From the NCBI RefSeq assembly GCF_021404305.1, contig NZ_JABFTX010000001.1:1856630-1920629 (forward strand): a stretch of DNA of 64,000 nt, in the 5' to 3' direction. Shown here in pieces: positions 6,931 to 15,322 of the stretch (the stretch's first letter is position 1; every line of letters starts with the position of its first letter). Source of the stretch: Billgrantia ethanolica (GTDB lineage: Bacteria; Pseudomonadota; Gammaproteobacteria; Pseudomonadales; Halomonadaceae). The notes beneath the pieces are model-generated. The model was not told the origin of the DNA and made no database searches. It saw only the letters and a list, made by a program, of their open reading frames with translations. Both the position numbers and the translations under genes were made by a program.

Positions 6931-9464
6931 ACACGCCCGTCAAACCGCAACTGATCGTCATCGGCAACGGCATGGTCGGCCACCACCTGGTCGAACAGCT
7001 GGTCGAACAGGGCGCCCTCGAGCGCTACGCCGTCACCGTGTTCGGCGAGGAGCGTCACCTGGCCTACGACCGTGTGCACCTCTCCGAGTACTTCAGCGGG
7101 CGCGACGCCAGCTCGCTCGCGCTCTCCACCGCCGAGTACTACGCCGAGCACGGCATCGAGCTGCGCCTTGCCGAAGCGGTCACCGAGATCGACCGCAACA
7201 AGGGCGAGGTGGTCACGCCCCAAGGGCGCTACCGCTACGACCGCCTGGTACTGGCCACCGGTTCCTACCCCTTCGTGCCGCCGATCCCCGGCAACGACCG
7301 TGAGGGCTGCCTGGTCTACCGCACCCTGGAAGACCTCGACGCCATCCGCGAAGCCGCCGAAAGCGCCGCCACCGGCGTGGTGGTGGGCGGCGGCCTGCTC
7401 GGCCTGGAAGCCGCCAACGCCCTGCGCGGGCTCAACCTCGACACCGCCGTGGTAGAATTCGCACCGCGGCTGATGCCGATGCAGGTGGACACCGAAGGCG
7501 GCGGGCTGCTGCGCGAGAAGATCGAATCGCTGGGCGTGCAGGTACTCACCGGCCGCGCCACCCAGGAGATCGTCGACGGCGAACGCAGCCGCCACCGCAT
7601 GGTGTTCCAGGACGAAAAAGTGCTGGAAACCGACCTGATCGTCTTCTCCGCCGGCATTCGTCCCCGCGACGAGCTGGCCCGCGACTGCGGCCTGGAGATC
7701 GGCGAGCGCGGCGGCGTAGTGATCGACGACAACTGCCTGACCAGCGACCCGGCCATCCTCGCCGTCGGCGAAGTGGCACTGTGGAACAACAGCATCTTCG
7801 GCCTGGTTGCCCCCGGCTACCAGATGGCCAAGGCCGCTGCCGCTACGCTGCTAGAAGGCAACGAACCCTTCAAGGGCGCCGACATGAGCACCAAGCTCAA
7901 GCTGATGGGCGTCGACGTGGGCTCCATCGGCGACGCCCACGGCGACCGTACACCCGGAGCACGCCAGTTCCGTTTTCTCGACCCGCTCAAGCAGCAGTAC
8001 CGCAAGCTGGTGGTCTCCAGCGACGGCAAGCGCCTGGTCGGCGCCATGCTGGTGGGCGACAACAGCTACTACGATACCCTGCTGCAGTACTACGCCAACC
8101 GCATCGAGCTGCCCGAGGACCCGGCCTCGCTGATCCTGCCGGCCGGCAGCAGTGCCGCCCCCGCGCTGGGGCCGGACGCCCTGCCGGACACCGCCATGAT
8201 CTGCTCGTGCCACAACGTCACCAAGGCGGACGTGTGCGCCTCCATCGACGGCGGCGCGGTCGACCTGGGCGCGGTGAAGGGCGCCACCAAGGCCAGCACC
8301 GGCTGCGGCGGCTGTGCCGCCCTGCTCAAGACCCTGGTGGATCACGAACTCGAAAGCCGCGGCGTAGAGGTCGACAAGTCGATCTGCGAACACTTCCACT
8401 ACACCCGCCAGGAGCTCTACGACATCGTCCGGGTGGAAGGCATCAAGACCTTCAGCGAGCTGATGGAGAAGCACGGTTCCAAGGTGGGTCATGGTCTCGG
8501 CTCTTCATCAGCCCCGGGGCTTGGCTGTGACATCTGCAAGCCGGCGGTGGCCTCGATACTGGCCTCCTGCTTCAACGAGCCGATCACCGACGCGGCCCAC
8601 ATTCCGCTGCAGGACACCAACGACACCTTCATGGCCAACATGCAGAAGAACGGCACCTACTCGGTGGTGCCGCGCATCGCCGGCGGGGAGATCACCCCCG
8701 ACAAACTGGTGGTGCTGGGCCAGGTGGCGCAGAAGTACGAGCTCTACACCAAGATCACCGGCGGCCAGCGCATCGACCTGTTCGGCGCCCGCCTGGAGGA
8801 CCTGCCGGCGATCTGGGGCGAGCTGATCGAAGCCGGCTTCGAGACCGGTCACGCCTACGGCAAATCGACCCGTACCGTGAAATCCTGCGTGGGCAGCACC
8901 TGGTGCCGCTACGGCGTGCAGGACAGCGTGGGCATGGCAATCCGGCTGGAGGACCGCTACAAGGGCCTACGCGCGCCGCACAAGCTCAAGTTCGCCGTTT
9001 CCGGTTGCACCCGCGAGTGCGCCGAGGCCCAGAGCAAGGACGTCGGCGTGATCGCCACCGAGAACGGCTGGAACCTGTACGTGTGCGGCAACGGCGGCAT
9101 GCGCCCCCGCCACGCCGAGCTGTTCGCCACCGACCTCAGCGACGGGGAGCTGTTCCGCTACATCGATCGCTTCCTGATGTTCTACATCCGCACCGCCGAC
9201 CGCCTGCAGCGCACCTCGGTGTGGCGCGAGAACCTGGAAGGCGGCCTGGACTACCTCAAGCAGGTGATTCTCGAGGACAGCCTCGGCATCGGTGAAGAGC
9301 TGGAGCGGCAGATGCAGGCCGTCGTCGACACCTACGAGTGCGAATGGGCCAACGCCATCAGCGACCCGGAGAAGCTCAAGCGCTTCCGCAGCTTCGTCAA
9401 CGACGCGCGCCCGGACCCGGACATCATCTATACCACCGAGCGCGGCCAGCTTCGTCCAGCGTGA
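6927..9464 (+). CDS. nirB: NADH-dependent assimilatory nitrite reductase, large subunit
   Basis: 845 residues, full length. It reduces nitrite to ammonium with NADH. In order: FAD domain (VIGNGMVGHHL), NAD domain (VVGGGLLGLEAANAL), BFD [2Fe-2S] domain (CSCHNV ... GCGGCAALL, about 420-475), ferredoxin-like half domain, and siroheme/[4Fe-4S] domain with cysteines C-x5-C in SCVGSTWC and C-x3-C in GCTREC. The overlap with the preceding flavoprotein gene and nirD downstream form one operon behind the ANTAR leader. Siroheme supply by the neighbouring cobA fits. Confidence 0.95.
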   Translation: MNTPVKPQLIVIGNGMVGHHLVEQLVEQGALERYAVTVFGEERHLAYDRVHLSEYFSGRDASSLALSTAEYYAEHGIELRLAEAVTEIDRNKGEVVTPQGRYRYDRLVLATGSYPFVPPIPGNDREGCLVYRTLEDLDAIREAAESAATGVVVGGGLLGLEAANALRGLNLDTAVVEFAPRLMPMQVDTEGGGLLREKIESLGVQVLTGRATQEIVDGERSRHRMVFQDEKVLETDLIVFSAGIRPRDELARDCGLEIGERGGVVIDDNCLTSDPAILAVGEVALWNNSIFGLVAPGYQMAKAAAATLLEGNEPFKGADMSTKLKLMGVDVGSIGDAHGDRTPGARQFRFLDPLKQQYRKLVVSSDGKRLVGAMLVGDNSYYDTLLQYYANRIELPEDPASLILPAGSSAAPALGPDALPDTAMICSCHNVTKADVCASIDGGAVDLGAVKGATKASTGCGGCAALLKTLVDHELESRGVEVDKSICEHFHYTRQELYDIVRVEGIKTFSELMEKHGSKVGHGLGSSSAPGLGCDICKPAVASILASCFNEPITDAAHIPLQDTNDTFMANMQKNGTYSVVPRIAGGEITPDKLVVLGQVAQKYELYTKITGGQRIDLFGARLEDLPAIWGELIEAGFETGHAYGKSTRTVKSCVGSTWCRYGVQDSVGMAIRLEDRYKGLRAPHKLKFAVSGCTRECAEAQSKDVGVIATENGWNLYVCGNGGMRPRHAELFATDLSDGELFRYIDRFLMFYIRTADRLQRTSVWRENLEGGLDYLKQVILEDSLGIGEELERQMQAVVDTYECEWANAISDPEKLKRFRSFVNDARPDPDIIYTTERGQLRPA

Positions 9465-9612
9465 TGGAAATCGCTGCGCGAGCGAAGCGCGTTGTTGCGC
9501 GGCACCCCGAAGGCTCGCCTAACCCCCCCGTTATGTCTCGCCTTCGGTCCGCCGCGCGCCTAGCGCTTCATCTCGCTCGCCGATTCCCCGACACCATTGC
9601 TAGGAATTTCTT

Positions 9613-9987
9613 ATGACAATCGCCAACGCAGCAGCCAAGACCATGACCCAGACCTGGCAAACCCTCTGCACCCGCGCCGACCTGGTGCCCTATTCCGGCG
9701 TCGCCGCCTGGGTGGAAACCCCGGAAGGCCCGGCCCAGGTGGCCATCTTCTATTTGCCTGGGTACGCGCAGGAACTCTACGCCGTCGACCACCATGACCC
9801 CTTCTCCAACGCCAACGTGATCGCCCGCGGCATCGTCGGCGACCTCAAGGGCCAGCCCGTCGTCGCCTCACCGATCTACAAGCAGCACTTCCGCCTGGAA
9901 GACGGCCAGTGCCTGGAAGACGAGAGCGTCACCCTGCGCACCTGGAAGGTGAGCTTCAAGGGCGATGAGGTGTGGATCGAGGCGTGA
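9613..9987 (+). CDS. nirD: Nitrite reductase small subunit (Rieske-like)
   Basis: 124 residues with the NirD fold: VPYSGVAAWVE, then ELYAVDHHDPFSNANVIARGIVGD and VVASPIYKQHFRLEDG. It lacks the Cys/His pairs of true Rieske clusters, as NirD proteins normally do, and supports NirB. It lies 148 bases after nirB, a longer gap than elsewhere in this operon. That gap is GC-rich with short CGCG dyads and no ORF I trust. A second possible start is the Met at 9643. The convergent neighbour ends 28 bases away. Confidence 0.9.
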   Translation: MTIANAAAKTMTQTWQTLCTRADLVPYSGVAAWVETPEGPAQVAIFYLPGYAQELYAVDHHDPFSNANVIARGIVGDLKGQPVVASPIYKQHFRLEDGQCLEDESVTLRTWKVSFKGDEVWIEA

Positions 9988-9998
9988 GAGGCTCCTGT

Positions 9999-10032
9999 CC
10001 TTCCAGGCGATTGCATCATCCGCCCTGGAAGG
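9999..10032. terminator. Hairpin between nirD and the convergent ATPase gene
   Basis: CCTTCCAGG (9999-10007) pairs perfectly with CCTGGAAGG (10024-10032), nine pairs with a 16-base loop. The right arm lies inside the 3' end of the opposite gene. Neither side has a U-run, so it is at most a weak shared terminator. Confidence 0.35.
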
Positions 10033-11923
10033 CCAGGTGAATGTCGCTGCCATAGCGCCGGATAATGTCGAGCTTCATCGCACGGTGCGCCTCCATGTCG
10101 TTCACATGCCTGGATTTCGCGAGCGAACGCCGGGCCAACTCATCGGAAATGACATCCATGAGCAGCTCCGCAAGCAGCAAGCGTGCCGAGTCGCGGAAAT
10201 AACCTCGCCCGTCGACGTAAAGCTGGACCGTCGGGGCGGCTGTATTGATGAGAATCCGCCGCTCTGAGGGACTGTAGATGGCGCGAGCCGGTTCGCTCTC
10301 GAGTCTGCGCAGCTCGTAGCCGGTGAACATGGCTTCACCGTGGTCGTGGGAAGCCCGACGTTTGCCCCTGCGTCGCGGAGAATGGTGCGGATGGTACGAA
10401 TGCCCTACCCCATGCTCGGCCACGACCAGCTCGCACCAAGCCAGGTGACTGCCTGCCCGAACCATGATCTCACCGCGATCACCGGGCACGTTACCAGTGA
10501 CGGTCCACTCGACGCGGCCGTCCGTGGCGAGATCGCGCAGCGTCCCATTCTGCACTGCCGGATCGATGCGCATGGTTTCCGGCAGCTGACTCTCGAAACT
10601 CAGGACCACATCAGAGTCGAGTTGCCTCGCGTCAACCAGCAGCCTGACGTGGAACGGATGCCCCGCTTGCCGGTAATAGAATGGTGTTGAGAAGCGCAGT
10701 GCCGCGGGATGCTCCACATCCTCGACGAACTCCTGTTCCTCGCCCACAGCGGCCGTCGATACCACGATGCCAAGATCCTCGATAGCCGCCCGGTTCATGC
10801 GCTGGAGGATCTGCTCAATCATGAGTGCCGTGCGACCAGAAGTTGTCGCGTGCTCCAGTTGCCTGAGCTGGTCCTTCTCAGCCTGCACGCACGGCGCAAT
10901 CAGCCGGCTGACGGCTCGAGAAAACGCGGCGACGAACGGATCCTTGGGATTCAGCCCCTCGCGTTCGTCGCTGATGATCGCACCGCCCTGGCCGAGCCGC
11001 TCAATGAGCCCTGGACAGCGGACGGTGCCGAAGAGGTACTCAGTGCCGGTCTGGTTCTCATAGTCGAAAAGCTGGCAGTCGAGCACTGCCGTACCCGAGA
11101 TCACCACCAGCCCGTTGGCTCGCTCGTCCCCGCGCTGCGCAAGCTCCGCGTTTACCGCACGCTTTAACGTCAGGGTGAGCGGATAGGATTTCCGCTCGAA
11201 CTCGAAGCGCTTTTCCAGATCGGGGCCGAGCAATACCCGTGCAGGCGGTTCTGCGAAACGCACCGGACCTTCGATCTCCATGACCTGGCCGTAGCGCACA
11301 TGGGCAACCTCGATGTGACGCCGTGCCACCACGTCGCGCAGATAGACATTACTCGCCACGGCCCGCACGACGGATCGGTAACGCGGAATGTGTACCAGCG
11401 GGTTCTCGATGACGATCGCGACCCTCGTACCATTGCCAGTGACATCGAGCCGCTCATAGTCACGCAGCGTTGCGGGGCGGTCGCCGCCGCCATCGTCGTA
11501 GAGATAGCCGCCGTTCTCGCCTCGGAACAGTTCGATTCGGGTGAAGCGACCATCGCGGATCGTTTCCAGCCAGCCGTGACCGAGCCCATAAATCCCCTGC
11601 TTGAGGCCTCGGCCGAAGTAACCTCGCCCACCGCCCTCGCCACGCGCCAACGGGCTATGGGCCCCGCCGTAGGTGAGGCTATAGCAGGCATGTTCGAGGG
11701 ACATGCCCTCGGCCTGGTCCGCGACGATCAGGATCGCGCCCGCCCGGTGCGGCTCGTAAAGCACGCGGATCCGGCCTGAAGCAGGCTGGCTGGCTTCTTC
11801 CAGCCGCGTGTAGCTGTCGTCGCTGTTGGTGATCAGCTCGACCAGCGCCTTGCCGACAGAGGCGAATCGACGCGAGTCGATGTCGATGACGCGCTGATCA
11901 ACCGGGATCGGTTTTACGGCCAT
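10016..11923 (-). CDS. Stand-alone GHKL-type ATPase, function unknown
   Basis: 635 residues. The N-terminus has the Bergerat ATP fold shared by Hsp90, gyrase B, MutL and histidine kinases: VGKALVELITNSDDSY (N box), VADQAEGMS (G1) and GGRGYFGRGLKQG (G2/lid). The rest shows no kinase dimerisation, transducer or helicase motif I recognise. A mid-section with paired beta-rich stretches ends in a charged C-terminus. The longer TTG start at 11941 is rejected because AGGA sits eight bases before the ATG at 11923. It is monocistronic, between nirD and a VOC gene. Related stand-alone GHKL proteins occur in MORC-like and defence contexts, but nothing here proves either. Confidence 0.75.
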   Translation of the reverse strand: MAVKPIPVDQRVIDIDSRRFASVGKALVELITNSDDSYTRLEEASQPASGRIRVLYEPHRAGAILIVADQAEGMSLEHACYSLTYGGAHSPLARGEGGGRGYFGRGLKQGIYGLGHGWLETIRDGRFTRIELFRGENGGYLYDDGGGDRPATLRDYERLDVTGNGTRVAIVIENPLVHIPRYRSVVRAVASNVYLRDVVARRHIEVAHVRYGQVMEIEGPVRFAEPPARVLLGPDLEKRFEFERKSYPLTLTLKRAVNAELAQRGDERANGLVVISGTAVLDCQLFDYENQTGTEYLFGTVRCPGLIERLGQGGAIISDEREGLNPKDPFVAAFSRAVSRLIAPCVQAEKDQLRQLEHATTSGRTALMIEQILQRMNRAAIEDLGIVVSTAAVGEEQEFVEDVEHPAALRFSTPFYYRQAGHPFHVRLLVDARQLDSDVVLSFESQLPETMRIDPAVQNGTLRDLATDGRVEWTVTGNVPGDRGEIMVRAGSHLAWCELVVAEHGVGHSYHPHHSPRRRGKRRASHDHGEAMFTGYELRRLESEPARAIYSPSERRILINTAAPTVQLYVDGRGYFRDSARLLLAELLMDVISDELARRSLAKSRHVNDMEAHRAMKLDIIRRYGSDIHLAFQGG

Positions 11924-12070
11924 GACCATTGTCCTCGGCAAGGTGCAATCACTGGATCACTACTCGCGGGCTGAGCAGATGGCCAACTCGCTTCCTCACT
12001 TAGGAGCATATCTCACCCGCCAGAGAACTACCTGCAAGACGACCATTGCGGTTTTCGCCTTGGAAACGAA

Positions 12071-12105
12071 AAAGCCGCCGACGCTGGGGAAGCGTCGGCG
12101 GCTTT
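12071..12105 (-). terminator. Intrinsic terminator of the VOC gene
   Basis: Fifteen perfect pairs (12071-12085 with 12091-12105), loop of five. On the minus strand the stem is followed by a T-rich run. It lies 18 bases beyond the stop of the leftward gene at 12124. Confidence 0.9.
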
Positions 12106-12123
12106 GGTAAGCCCGTGATCATC

Positions 12124-12609
12124 TCAACCGCGAAAGGCGGCCTCGATCTTGGCGATGTCGATTTTCCGCATCGTCATCATGGCGTCGAATGCGCGCTTGG
12201 CGGCAGCGCGGTCCGGGCTGGTGAACGCCTTCGTCAGCGCAACCGGGGTAATCTGCCAGGAGATGCCCCACCTATCCTTGCACCACCCGCACTGGCTCTC
12301 CTCGCCGCCATTCCCGACGATGGAGTTCCAGTAGCGATCCGTCTCCTCCTGGTCTTCGGTCGCCACCTGAAACGAGAACGCCTCGCTATGCTTGAAGGCA
12401 GGCCCGCCGTTCAGCCCGAGGCACGCAACGCCCAGCACGGTGAACTCGACCGTCAACACGCTTCCCTCCTTGCCCGAGGGAAAATCCCCAGGCGCCCGGT
12501 GCACCGCATCGAGCGATGAGTCGGGGAAGGTCTCGGCATAAAACCTTGCGGCTTCCTCAGCGCCGCCATCGTACCAAAGGCAGATCGTGTTCTTTGCCAT
12601 GTGCTTCAT
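12124..12609 (-). CDS. VOC-superfamily protein (PhnB / 3-demethylubiquinone-methyltransferase-like fold)
   Basis: 161 residues, typical of the small PhnB-like VOC proteins: opening NTICLWYDGGAEEAARFY, central VEFTVLGVACLGLNGGP, and closing CGWCKDRWGISWQITP. The C-terminal stretch AFDAMMTMRKIDIAKIEAAF is the family's usual helix. Substrate unknown; many relatives are annotated only by fold. AGGGAG lies seven bases before the ATG. It is alone, with a clear terminator downstream. Confidence 0.8.
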   Translation of the reverse strand: MKHMAKNTICLWYDGGAEEAARFYAETFPDSSLDAVHRAPGDFPSGKEGSVLTVEFTVLGVACLGLNGGPAFKHSEAFSFQVATEDQEETDRYWNSIVGNGGEESQCGWCKDRWGISWQITPVALTKAFTSPDRAAAKRAFDAMMTMRKIDIAKIEAAFRG

Positions 12610-12749
12610 GATCAGCTCCCTTCTGTGGGTGATTGCTTTGGGTGCAACCTAATGTCGAACGGAGCTGGTCGGAATCGACAGGGGGGTGGTAGCAGGGTTT
12701 TGCGGCAGGAGCGTGTCGGCAGAGCGCCCCTTGGCTGGATTTGTGAAGG

Positions 12750-13346
12750 CTACTGTGGCAACTGATAGGAGACATTGCCATTATTCACCCTTATATACTT
12801 GCGCTGCTCCAAGTCTTTCACAATTAAACTTAGCTTCTGCTCCGACAGCTTCTCAGTAAATAGTGAATTGATAGTATTGGCGAGCGTCTTGATCTTCCGA
12901 GGCCGCGCTTGCCCCCGACCAGCCAAGTTTTTCACGATGGCGGAGATCATTTCGTCAGTAGAGGTCGCCGTGGACATTCTTACTACTGGAATTTCTGCCA
13001 AGTCTCGTTCACGTTGGATTTTGATGCCACGCGATTTGAGATGCTTGATTAGCGTGTCAAAAACAGTATCGCGGGAGATAATGTGAAAGTACGCACTTGA
13101 GTCCTTAGCCGCCAGCTCACCAATGTAATAGGCAATATGAAAATCGAGAGCGTTTTTCCCGGAGCCGGTGATCTTTATGTACTGCGCCGCATCCCCAAGC
13201 TCCTGCATAGCCGCAGCCAGATCAAATGGTATTTTCTCTTGATTAGCACCAACGAAAACCACCACTTTGAAAGAATGCTGCTTGAGAAGCTCCAGGTTAC
13301 TCGGCTGCACATTCTCAAAATCAATCAGGACATAGTTTGTTGTCAA
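12750..13346 (-). CDS. NYN/PIN-like domain protein (putative RNase)
   Basis: 198 residues. The first 110 form a PIN-like NYN fold: YVLIDFENVQP with the first acidic residues, ALDFHIAYYIG with a second Asp, and HIISRDTVFDTLIKHL with a third acidic site. This is the metal-binding pattern of the family. The C-terminal about 70 residues look like a small helical DNA/RNA-binding tail (LSLIVKDLEQRKYIRV). The gene is clearly AT-richer than its neighbours and monocistronic, suggesting transfer. Similar single NYN proteins are common orphan genes in genomic islands. No toxin partner is visible. Confidence 0.7.
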   Translation of the reverse strand: MTTNYVLIDFENVQPSNLELLKQHSFKVVVFVGANQEKIPFDLAAAMQELGDAAQYIKITGSGKNALDFHIAYYIGELAAKDSSAYFHIISRDTVFDTLIKHLKSRGIKIQRERDLAEIPVVRMSTATSTDEMISAIVKNLAGRGQARPRKIKTLANTINSLFTEKLSEQKLSLIVKDLEQRKYIRVNNGNVSYQLPQ

Positions 13347-13434
13347 GCAGACTCTCCTTGTTTTTGGTCATAACTCCAGCTCCGGCCTCATGCAATGATT
13401 AGGCTCTTGATTTCGTTTCACTTGAAGCCGAGCC

Positions 13435-13872
13435 TCATGCGCCAGCAGCCTCTGACCCCGAGACTAGTTCGACTCCACTTGCCCGAAGCCTTGCGTAGAC
13501 ATCGCCGCTACGATAATCCCATCCATCGGGCATACGGGTGCGGAGGCCGAGTTCAACATCAATAAGGCGTGCCTCCGCCCTAGTTATTCGAGCGATCTTA
13601 AGATTAGCAGCAATGACCTCAGCGACATGTTCGATCGATGCGCCCGCGTCGAAAAGATCCACACAAATGTCTCGAATTACGGAGCGCGGAACTAAGTGTT
13701 CTCGGTAGTCGCTGCCCTTCGTCGAGTGTCCCACGTAGGTAAAGCGATCATCTATGAGCCAATCGAATAGCCGGGTGTCGCCTCCACGGAACTCCTCCCA
13801 TTGCTCGAAGAGGAATCCTGCGAGCCTTTTAAATGCCCGAGCTTTTAACTCATCCTCTGTGAAGTTCCCCAC
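13435..13872 (-). CDS. Hypothetical protein
   Basis: 145 residues, not recognised. It is charged and mostly helical, with no signal peptide or membrane segment. The central segment DICVDLFDAGASIEHVAEVIAANLKIARI suggests a helix-turn-helix-like bundle, but I cannot assign one. It lies 88 bases downstream of the NYN gene's promoter side, on the same strand, in the same AT-richer patch. Start chosen at the ATG 13872. Confidence 0.55.
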   Translation of the reverse strand: MGNFTEDELKARAFKRLAGFLFEQWEEFRGGDTRLFDWLIDDRFTYVGHSTKGSDYREHLVPRSVIRDICVDLFDAGASIEHVAEVIAANLKIARITRAEARLIDVELGLRTRMPDGWDYRSGDVYARLRASGVELVSGSEAAGA

Positions 13873-14250
13873 CTGCCCTCCCCCGCCTAACTCTCACGCG
13901 CTTGTACATTTGCGGAACCAATAATACTGTATGCTTTCCAATGGACCAGGTGAAGGCAACCATTCGAGCGAAGCTCTATAACCCACGCACCGAAAAAACC
14001 AACTTCTACGGGATTTGCTACTTCATTCGCATTCATGACGTGCGCAGCCCTCTGATATGAGAAAATCGAAGCATTCAGGCACGCTACCGCCAAGGAATGC
14101 CGCTTATCGGCCTCCCCTCTTAGCGATTACAGGCCGCCTACCCGCCTTTATCGGACGATGTTGCTATCCGATTCGAAGCACTGTTGTAAATTAACCTTGC
14201 CAAATAAAGCATCGGCAGGTGCCGTGGCATCTTGAGCCTGATATCCCGCC
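13873..14250. other. 378-base gap without a confident gene
   Basis: A minus-strand open stretch at 13887-14093 could encode 68 residues, but its only start is a TTG without a ribosome site. The frame stays open upstream to about 14120 with no start codon, so it looks like a gene fragment. Its stop lies within GTTAGGC. The rest is AT-richer than the surroundings, with no repeat or RNA gene that I can see. Confidence 0.4.
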
Positions 14251-15021
14251 CTACGCCACATCCTGCACCTCCCGGCACTTGGGATAGTCCGAGCAGCCCC
14301 AGAATTGGTTGCCGGCGTTTGCCCCTCGCTTCGATGTGCGCAGCACCATGGAGCTGCCGCACTTGGGGCAGGTACGGTCGGAGCTGGATTCGAAGCGGGC
14401 CTGGAGCCGTTTCACGTGCTGACGGTGCGTTTGTCGCGTGGCTGCCAGGCGGCCGGTGGTGATCTTTTCCAGCACTTGCTCTACCTGGGCTTGCGTCAGC
14501 ACGGGCTCGCGGAACGATTTGATGTAGCGCACGTAGCCGCCGCCGATGGTGACGTTGTCGGGCATGCGGGTCTTGAATACGGCGCTCCCGGAGAAGACCA
14601 CCAGCGAGTGAAGGGTGTCTGGCGGCACGTCGAGCAGGGCTTCCAGCGCCTTCACGTGCTTGTAGTTCTGGCGCAGCGGGTTCTGGAACTTGAAGCTCTT
14701 GCGGTAGAGCTTCTGGGTCCATTGGGCCTGGCGTTCACTGCCGAAGATCCAGCCCGCCATGTGCTTGGTCTCGATGACGAAGATGCCGTAGCGGGAGACC
14801 AGCACGTGGTCGATCTGGGTGGTGCCGTCGGGCGTGGGCAGCGTGACGTCGTGAACTCCTCGGTACTCTTCCGCGGGCAGCCGCACCTTGGCGATCAGCT
14901 TGACGAAAGCTTCGCCGAACATGCCCTTGAACCAGCGGGACTTGAGCACGCCCAGGAGCACGATGAGGGGCAGCACCCACCATAGCGGCCTTGCGGCTTC
15001 AAAGAGGATCGAATAGTCCAA
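14251..15021 (-). CDS. NERD-domain nuclease-related protein with C4 zinc finger
   Basis: 256 residues. One N-terminal membrane helix (about 13-27, WWVLPLIVLLGVL) is followed by a NERD domain (about 45-160: GVHDVTLPTPDGTTQIDHVLVSRYGIFVIETKHMAGWI, key residues IDHV and ETK). Near the end is a topoisomerase-type zinc finger, CPKCGSSM with FWGCSDYPKC. NERD is related to nuclease folds, and such proteins are thought to act on DNA at the membrane. Biological role unknown. The start is TTG with GAGAGGA just upstream. It is divergent from the diguanylate cyclase gene. Confidence 0.85.
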   Translation of the reverse strand: MDYSILFEAARPLWWVLPLIVLLGVLKSRWFKGMFGEAFVKLIAKVRLPAEEYRGVHDVTLPTPDGTTQIDHVLVSRYGIFVIETKHMAGWIFGSERQAQWTQKLYRKSFKFQNPLRQNYKHVKALEALLDVPPDTLHSLVVFSGSAVFKTRMPDNVTIGGGYVRYIKSFREPVLTQAQVEQVLEKITTGRLAATRQTHRQHVKRLQARFESSSDRTCPKCGSSMVLRTSKRGANAGNQFWGCSDYPKCREVQDVA

Positions 15022-15322
15022 AGGCTTCCTCTCGCTTCAGCGATTCGGCTAGTGACGCTTGCTTCAGTCTGCTTAGGCTACGCTAGCGCTTTCTATCGTG
15101 TAATTCTACGTAACGAGACTGGATATTGACCTGAGTCGCTTCGGGGTAGGCGAAAGCCTATACGATGTAAGAAACGGCTTACGCCAGGCTGACCAAAGGA
15201 ACTACGGCGAAACGCCACGCAATATGGCAAATTGGCGCGTGGCCTTCACGCCTTGGCACGCTGGCTTGCATGGATGTGCTGACTGCCGATTTTGCGTTCA
15301 AAACCTCAGCAGGGTTCCGTGC
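15022..15322. other. 301-base divergent intergenic region
   Basis: Lies between the leftward NERD gene and the rightward diguanylate cyclase gene. The cyclase frame stays open back to 15224 but has no good ribosome site there. No operator or terminator could be picked out. Confidence 0.4.

Noticed and set aside
13886..13892. GCCTAAC, an integron core-like heptamer (also at about 9517 and 41114)
   Set aside because: No matching partner core or foldable arms within 150 bases at any of the three sites, and no integrase gene.
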